Positions 60,389-64,000 of a DNA stretch of 64,000 nucleotides are shown piece after piece. The stretch spans positions 57,533 to 121,532 of the forward strand of contig NZ_JBOEFX010000050.1 in NCBI RefSeq assembly GCF_050633125.1. The letters are read 5' to 3'. Every line of letters begins with the position of its first letter. The stretch's first letter is position 1. Source of the stretch: Lewinella sp050633125 (GTDB lineage: Bacteria; Bacteroidota; Bacteroidia; Chitinophagales; Saprospiraceae). A program made the position numbers and the translations under genes. The notes beneath the pieces were generated by a model. The model did no database searches. It was given only the letters and a program-made list of their open reading frames with translations, and was not told where the DNA came from.

Positions 60389-61360
60389 CTAATCTTCGTC
60401 AATGATGGCATCATCAATAATTTCATCACCATCACCGTCCAGGTCGTCAAAGCCCGCAGCTTTACCATCGCGTTTGCTGGCTTCATGATCGGGGTTGGTG
60501 CCGATAGTCATGTCTTTACCTCCTTCATTGTGGTAATCGCCTTTGGCAAAGCGTTCCGCACGGGCAAAGAAGTCGTCCTTGCCATCAAGCAAGGTCTCCT
60601 TGGTGTTTTTTAGTGCATTGTCTGCACGCTCCTGCGCTTGCCGAGCAAGTTCTTCGGCTTTTTGTTGAGCATCTTGAAGGCTTTCACGGTCAACGGCATC
60701 CTGGGCACGCTCTACCATATCGGCAGCTTTGTTGGCCAAGTCGCCACCCAACTCTTTAGCCTTACCAAAAATCTTGCTGCCTACATCCAACACTTTTTCG
60801 CCCACATCTTCCGATAAGTCCATCACCTTTTTACCAGCTTCGCCCGCAGCATCCAATGCTTGAGCACCAGCTTTAGCAGCAGCATCCAGGGCCTGATCAC
60901 CAGCCTGTTCCAGGGCGCTTGGCGTTTTGGGTGGTGCCGGAGGATCCATGACGTCTTCTTCAAAATCAATCGGCGTCGCAGCAGCTCGTGGAGCAGCAGG
61001 TTCTTCTGCACTAAACCCCATCGAATCGTCCTCCGTATTGGTTTCCTTGTCTGCTAGCCAGTCTTCAGCTTTAGACTTCAAGTCCCTTCCTTTTTCCATA
61101 GCATGTTGGGTCTCTTCCCATACTCGGTCGGTCACATCGTTGAGGGTGTCTTTGGCTTTAGCTCTGGCTTCTGCCGTATTTTCCAGTATTTCTTCGCTGA
61201 GTTCGCTGGCTTTATGACTAGCCTTCTCGTAGAGTTCGCTTCCTTTTTCAGTCAACTCTTCTCCTGCTTCTTTGGCCGCTTCAGCTGCTTTGTCAGCGGC
61301 TGATTTTGCAATAGACTTAGCACCAAAGAAGATGCGCTTCAAATCATCTTTCAAGCTCAT
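60389..61360 (-). CDS. Amphipathic Ala/Glu/Lys-rich helical-repeat protein
   Basis: 323 residues. No signal peptide or membrane segment. Repeated amphipathic 11-residue-like helices (AADKAAEAAKEAGEELTEKG, KASELSEEILENTAEARAKA, QKAEELARQAQERADNALKN) resemble LEA-like, apolipoprotein-like or YtxH-type proteins associated with stress or membrane surfaces. The two helical parts (about 1-105 and 160-260) flank a Pro/acidic linker (PTPIDFEEDVMDPPAPPKTP-like). The C-terminal tail is strongly acidic (FDDLDGDGDEIIDDAIIDED), with DxDGD resembling a calcium loop. It is monocistronic. Function is not assigned; protection or membrane binding under stress is the usual guess for such sequences. Confidence 0.75.
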   Translation of the reverse strand: MSLKDDLKRIFFGAKSIAKSAADKAAEAAKEAGEELTEKGSELYEKASHKASELSEEILENTAEARAKAKDTLNDVTDRVWEETQHAMEKGRDLKSKAEDWLADKETNTEDDSMGFSAEEPAAPRAAATPIDFEEDVMDPPAPPKTPSALEQAGDQALDAAAKAGAQALDAAGEAGKKVMDLSEDVGEKVLDVGSKIFGKAKELGGDLANKAADMVERAQDAVDRESLQDAQQKAEELARQAQERADNALKNTKETLLDGKDDFFARAERFAKGDYHNEGGKDMTIGTNPDHEASKRDGKAAGFDDLDGDGDEIIDDAIIDED

Positions 61361-61596
61361 AGGTAGAAATTAGATTAGTTTGAGCTAACAAGATAGCGAT
61401 TTTTTCAGGCCATCCCCTGAATACCAGGAAAACTTAAAAAAAAATTAAACTTGGAATACCTCCATAAATACCACTAGGAATTCGGTAAAAGAGGCCCCTG
61501 CGATTCGCCATTCTTGCCCCCTGATGAAGTACAGTATTTTGTACCATAAGTGGCTAGGTTATATTGTTGTTGAATTGATAAAATGATGATAAAAAT
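61361..61596. other. Gene-free upstream region between two divergent genes
   Basis: No gene or RNA is recognised. It holds the divergent upstream region of the helical-repeat gene and ends at the promoter 61597-61628. GTACAGTATTTTGTAC-like short palindrome near 61530-61545 is the only other structure. Confidence 0.35.
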
Positions 61597-61628
61597 TTTG
61601 CAACTAATAGCAAACCTACTTAGTTTTG
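61597..61628 (+). promoter_or_regulatory. Canonical Bacteroidota promoter for the small membrane protein
   Basis: TTTTG ending at 61600, a 20-base spacer, and TAGTTTTG at 61621-61628, an exact TTG-N20-TAnnTTTG match. Expected transcription start is about 61634, 74 bp before the ORF. Confidence 0.8.
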
Positions 61629-61707
61629 CAATGTTATTTGGATAGTACCCATGAATATTTAAAAACATTTGGAACAAGCACTGTTCTAATCTAAATGGAT
61701 AACGATC

Positions 61708-61899
61708 ATGTTACAGCGATTAAGTAACCCCAAATCCGTTTTTGCGTGGTGGATGGTCTTAGGACTACTTTTAGGACTTTATTTTGCCCAACTCATTGGC
61801 AGTTTTACCGTTGGTTTACCAATGGGTATTGTACTGAGTTTAGTAGTAGGCAAAGCCACCTATCGCATTAGTCGCGGCCTCACGCGGTCAATGCGATAA
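61708..61899 (+). CDS. Small membrane protein (two membrane segments)
   Basis: 63 residues. Two predicted membrane helices, SVFAWWMVLGLLLGLYFAQL and SFTVGLPMGIVLSLVVG, separated by a short turn and ending in the basic YRISRGLTRSMR. I do not recognise a family. It has a canonical promoter at 61597-61628 and two terminators after it, so it is a well-defined monocistronic unit and probably a real gene rather than a chance frame. The positive-inside rule would put both termini in the cytoplasm. Possibly a small regulator or stress protein of the inner membrane. Confidence 0.7.
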   Translation: MLQRLSNPKSVFAWWMVLGLLLGLYFAQLIGSFTVGLPMGIVLSLVVGKATYRISRGLTRSMR

Positions 61900-61908
61900 A
61901 GAACCGAT

Positions 61909-61938
61909 CAGGAAAGTTTCTTACCGAGTTCTTTCCTG
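61909..61938 (+). terminator. First terminator-like hairpin after the small membrane protein
   Basis: CAGGAAAG (61909-61916) pairs with CTTTCCTG (61931-61938), followed by TTTCTATC. The T tract is weak. Confidence 0.55.
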
Positions 61939-61955
61939 TTTCTATCAGATTTTCC

Positions 61956-61997
61956 GCCGCCGGATAGGTGCCTAAGGGCATTATCCGGCGGCTTTTT
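61956..61997 (+). terminator. Strong intrinsic terminator
   Basis: GCCGCCGGATA (61956-61966) pairs with TATCCGGCGGC (61982-61992) with an inner TGCC/GGCA stem and a TAAG loop, followed by TTTTT. Confidence 0.85.
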
Positions 61998-61999
61998 CA

Positions 62000-62300
62000 T
62001 GCCTCCTTCCCTCCTCTTTATACGGGTATCTCACCTCTCCGAAGGCTTGTTCTGTTTTTTTGGGCGTGCCCCCGCCTTTCCTGTTTATTGAGTTTGTTGT
62101 TTACGGAGTGGGAGACGTAGTGGTGCGACATCATGATGATGGCGGCGGGGTCGCTCCCTTCTGGGCTCGCTGTCGCTCGGCCTCCCTATGGTCGGTCTCT
62201 ACCCTGCGGGCAGCCCCGCCAGGCAGCTCACGCATTTTGAGAGGCATGAGGAGGCAAGTGACAAATTAGAATTAAGCGATCATTTAAGGCATCGTTATGG
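62000..62300. repeat. GC-rich intergenic repeat-like segment
   Basis: The part from GGGCGTGCCCCCGCC (about 62065) to about 62230 contains GGGGTCGCTCCCTTCTGGGC, GCTCGCTGTCGCTCGG and a CGGGCAGCCCCGCC end. It resembles the interspersed GC-rich repeats of Bacteroidota intergenic regions. No gene is seen; frames here have no plausible protein character. Confidence 0.4.
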
Positions 62301-62425
62301 CTCACAAGTGTATAAGGTTAGGTAAGTGTAAGGGGGTAAGAGTGGGGAATTAGGTCTCAGTTGAAAATTCTGAACTTAACAGATGCCACTAGGAATAATC
62401 AAACAACCTTTACACCATTCCTCTT

Positions 62426-63661
62426 TTACACTTTTCCACCCCTTACCCCCTTCTTCCAAACCCTTTTCGCGGTCAACCGCCCTTGCTGGTACAAGATTTC
62501 ACGATAATCATTGGTTGGAAAGGCGACTATATCGGCCAAGTAGCCAGCTGCCAATACGCCTCTGTCATTTAGCCCCAAGGCACGAGCAGCACGTTGGGTG
62601 ATGCCTGCCAATACTTCTGCAGTACTTAGTTTTTCAAAGGCCGCTAAAATGGCAGCCTGTACCAATAGGTTCCCCTGCGGAGCGCTCCCAGGGTTCCAGT
62701 CGCTAGCAATGGCCATGGCACAGCCAGCGTCCAGTAAACGTCGGGCAGGTGCCCAGGGGCAACCCAAACCAATGGTAGCTCCTGGTAGTACGACTGGTAT
62801 GGTTGTGCTTTGGGCAAGGCGCTCAATTTCGGTAGTGTCTGATACCTCTAGGTGATCCACACTTAGTGCGCCTACAGCTACGGCTACTTCCGATCCGCCA
62901 GCGGTAAATTGATCACCGTGAACCGTCAGTGTAAACCCTTCGGCCTTCAGTGCGCGTAGGTAGTCCAAGGCCTGAGACGTAGTAAAAGCACTCTGTTCAA
63001 TAAAAATATCAAATCGATCCGCCAGGCCTTCGGCCTTGATGACAGGGACAAGTTCGCGGAGGATAGTCTGCAAATATTCATCGGCTGTACCGTCAAAATC
63101 CCTTGGCAGCATGTGTGCCGCCAAGCAGGTAGAGACCACATCTGATTGGTGGGTCTGCCCTGCAGCTTGTATCGCTCGCAGTTGCTTCAATTCTTCGCTG
63201 ACGGACAGGCCGTAGCCACTTTTTACTTCTACCGTCGTGATGCCTTGCTGCAAGAGGTAATCAAGTCGCTCCAGGGTCAGGGCCGTTAGCTGTTCCTTGC
63301 TGGCGGCACGAGTGTGCTGTACTGTGCTCCATATCCCGCCGCCAGCTTTGGCAATCTCCAAATAGGAAATGCCTGCATTGCGTGCCGCAAAGTCCATCGC
63401 TCTGCTACCTCCATAGCAGATGTGAGTGTGGGCATCCACCAGACCAGGCATCGCTACCAAGTCTTCCGTAGTTTCGTCTACAATAGCACCTGGATGGTCT
63501 GCTCGCAACTGGGCAAAAGGGCCGATTGCTGCTACTTTTTCTCCTTCCACCAGTATGCCACCTTCTTCAATGATCACCAGCTGGTCATCACGAATCGCTC
63601 CCCGCTCAGGAAGATTGTCCAAAGGTAAAAGCTGACGAAAGGGGCCGATTAGCGTGGGCAT
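62426..63661 (-). CDS. hutI: Imidazolonepropionase
   Basis: 411 residues of the amidohydrolase family. Signatures in order: IVDETTEDLVAMPGLVDAHT followed by HICYGGSRAMDFAARNAG (metal ligands His-x-His and the HutI-specific region), ISYLEIAKAGGGIWSTVQHT, TTVEVKSGYGLSVSEELKQL, TVHGDQFTAGGSEVAVAVGA, LSVDHLEVSDTTEIERLAQS and MAIASDWNPGSAPQGNLLVQ. It opens the imidazolone ring to give N-formimino-L-glutamate in histidine degradation. No other hut gene is seen in the window, so it is separate from the rest of the pathway or the others lie beyond 64000. Confidence 0.95.
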   Translation of the reverse strand: MPTLIGPFRQLLPLDNLPERGAIRDDQLVIIEEGGILVEGEKVAAIGPFAQLRADHPGAIVDETTEDLVAMPGLVDAHTHICYGGSRAMDFAARNAGISYLEIAKAGGGIWSTVQHTRAASKEQLTALTLERLDYLLQQGITTVEVKSGYGLSVSEELKQLRAIQAAGQTHQSDVVSTCLAAHMLPRDFDGTADEYLQTILRELVPVIKAEGLADRFDIFIEQSAFTTSQALDYLRALKAEGFTLTVHGDQFTAGGSEVAVAVGALSVDHLEVSDTTEIERLAQSTTIPVVLPGATIGLGCPWAPARRLLDAGCAMAIASDWNPGSAPQGNLLVQAAILAAFEKLSTAEVLAGITQRAARALGLNDRGVLAAGYLADIVAFPTNDYREILYQQGRLTAKRVWKKGVRGGKV

Positions 63662-63747
63662 AATGTTAAGTCGTTTGTGTAAATGAAATGAATTGAGTGT
63701 GCTACAAATAGGCGTTTAGGGAAGTTTTTTCCTGTCATTTATGGCGG

Positions 63748-63872
63748 CCAATATCGCCACCATTTTTATTTTTTACTCAATCATCCAATTAGGTATTTAT
63801 GTTCGACCTCCTCCGAGGTCGTATTAATTCCAAAAATTATTGTTCTACCAATCTATGACCTCTCCGAGGTCA
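63748..63872. repeat. Dispersed palindromic element related to 24294-24387
   Basis: It starts with AATATCGCC and shares a diverged body with the 24294 element. It has two short palindromes, GACCTCCTCCGAGGTC (63805-63820) and TGACCTCTCCGAGGTCA (63856-63872). Confidence 0.65.
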
Positions 63873-64000
63873 AAATCAAATACTAAGGTATGTCTCAATC
63901 ATAGCACGGCCCAAGAAGAAGGTGTGACGCTCGCACTTCAAAGTGGAAAGTCTGAGTTCGGAAGTATTCAGCGCACCTCGCACTCCGCACCTTCCTGCAC
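63873..64000. other. Gene-free 3' edge of the window
   Basis: About 130 bases with no gene recognised. The next gene, if any, starts beyond the window. Confidence 0.3.

Noticed and set aside
62330..62463. Inverted copies of AAGGGGGTAAG near the hutI 3' end
   Set aside because: One arm is inside the hutI coding end and the arms are 112 bp apart; probably coincidental, with no T tract.

Overview
The window comes from a marine-type Bacteroidota genome, most likely Saprospiria (Lewinella-like). The evidence is six secreted proteins with type IX secretion (T9SS) C-terminal sorting domains, a SusC/SusD pair, a bacillithiol gene (bshB1), promoters of the Bacteroidota form TTG-N19-21-TAnnTTTG, and very few Shine-Dalgarno sequences. 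It is a draft scaffold with eight N gaps. The contig ends flanking one gap (269-270) overlap with three synonymous differences, which points to a metagenome-assembled or mixed-strain genome.

Layout. 1-1794: 3' part of an M1-aminopeptidase-like gene broken by gaps. 2118-4158: a small lipoprotein, then a minus-strand redox cassette (thioredoxin-like protein, DUF2024 protein, Cys-rich MarR regulator) bracketed by two copies of an intergenic repeat. 4384-6916: a TonB-C-domain protein and a CocE/NonD hydrolase. 6958-24275: a GlcNAc/chito-oligosaccharide utilisation locus. It has a divergent LacI regulator, an array of three operators spaced by three helical turns, ROK kinase, NagB-PIG-L fusion, SusC, SusD, an ASPIC/UnbV protein, a PhyH-type dioxygenase, a GH20 hexosaminidase and a sodium symporter. 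24437-28339: CutC, an ankyrin protein, an OxyR-type regulator and an ECF sigma/anti-sigma pair. 28474-42314: DUF4382 lipoprotein and a cluster of secreted proteases (M36, M43, M36) with an intracellular orphan and a small T9SS cargo protein between them. 42371-44304: MscS and CorA. 44631-48926: a 34-residue-repeat protein followed by a LytS-type histidine kinase, a pseudokinase paralogue and a LytTR response regulator. 49081-52018: CysH, an NAD-dependent epimerase, a membrane-anchored unknown and BshB1 (sulfur and low-molecular-weight thiol metabolism). 52275-57560: a GxxExxY protein, a CBS protein, a T9SS protein, a ketopantoate-reductase-like protein and a beta-helix lipoprotein. 57653-64000: an SRPBCC protein, a candidate structured RNA of about 320 nt, a T9SS protein, an amphipathic repeat protein, a tiny membrane protein and HutI.

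The most interesting items are these. The HK/pseudo-HK/LytTR/34-residue-solenoid operon has a 13-bp direct repeat at 21-bp period upstream, the geometry of LytTR sites. The MarR palindrome sits exactly in a promoter spacer. An identical 31-bp element lies at the same distance from the -7 box of two protease genes. A perfect 15-bp terminator hairpin doubles as the signal-peptide coding sequence of an M36 protease. The NagB-PIG-L fusion lacks the residue equivalent to E. coli NagB Asp141. A promoter-to-terminator structured transcript lies at 58318-58640. All functional claims are sequence reading and family knowledge; no searches were run.
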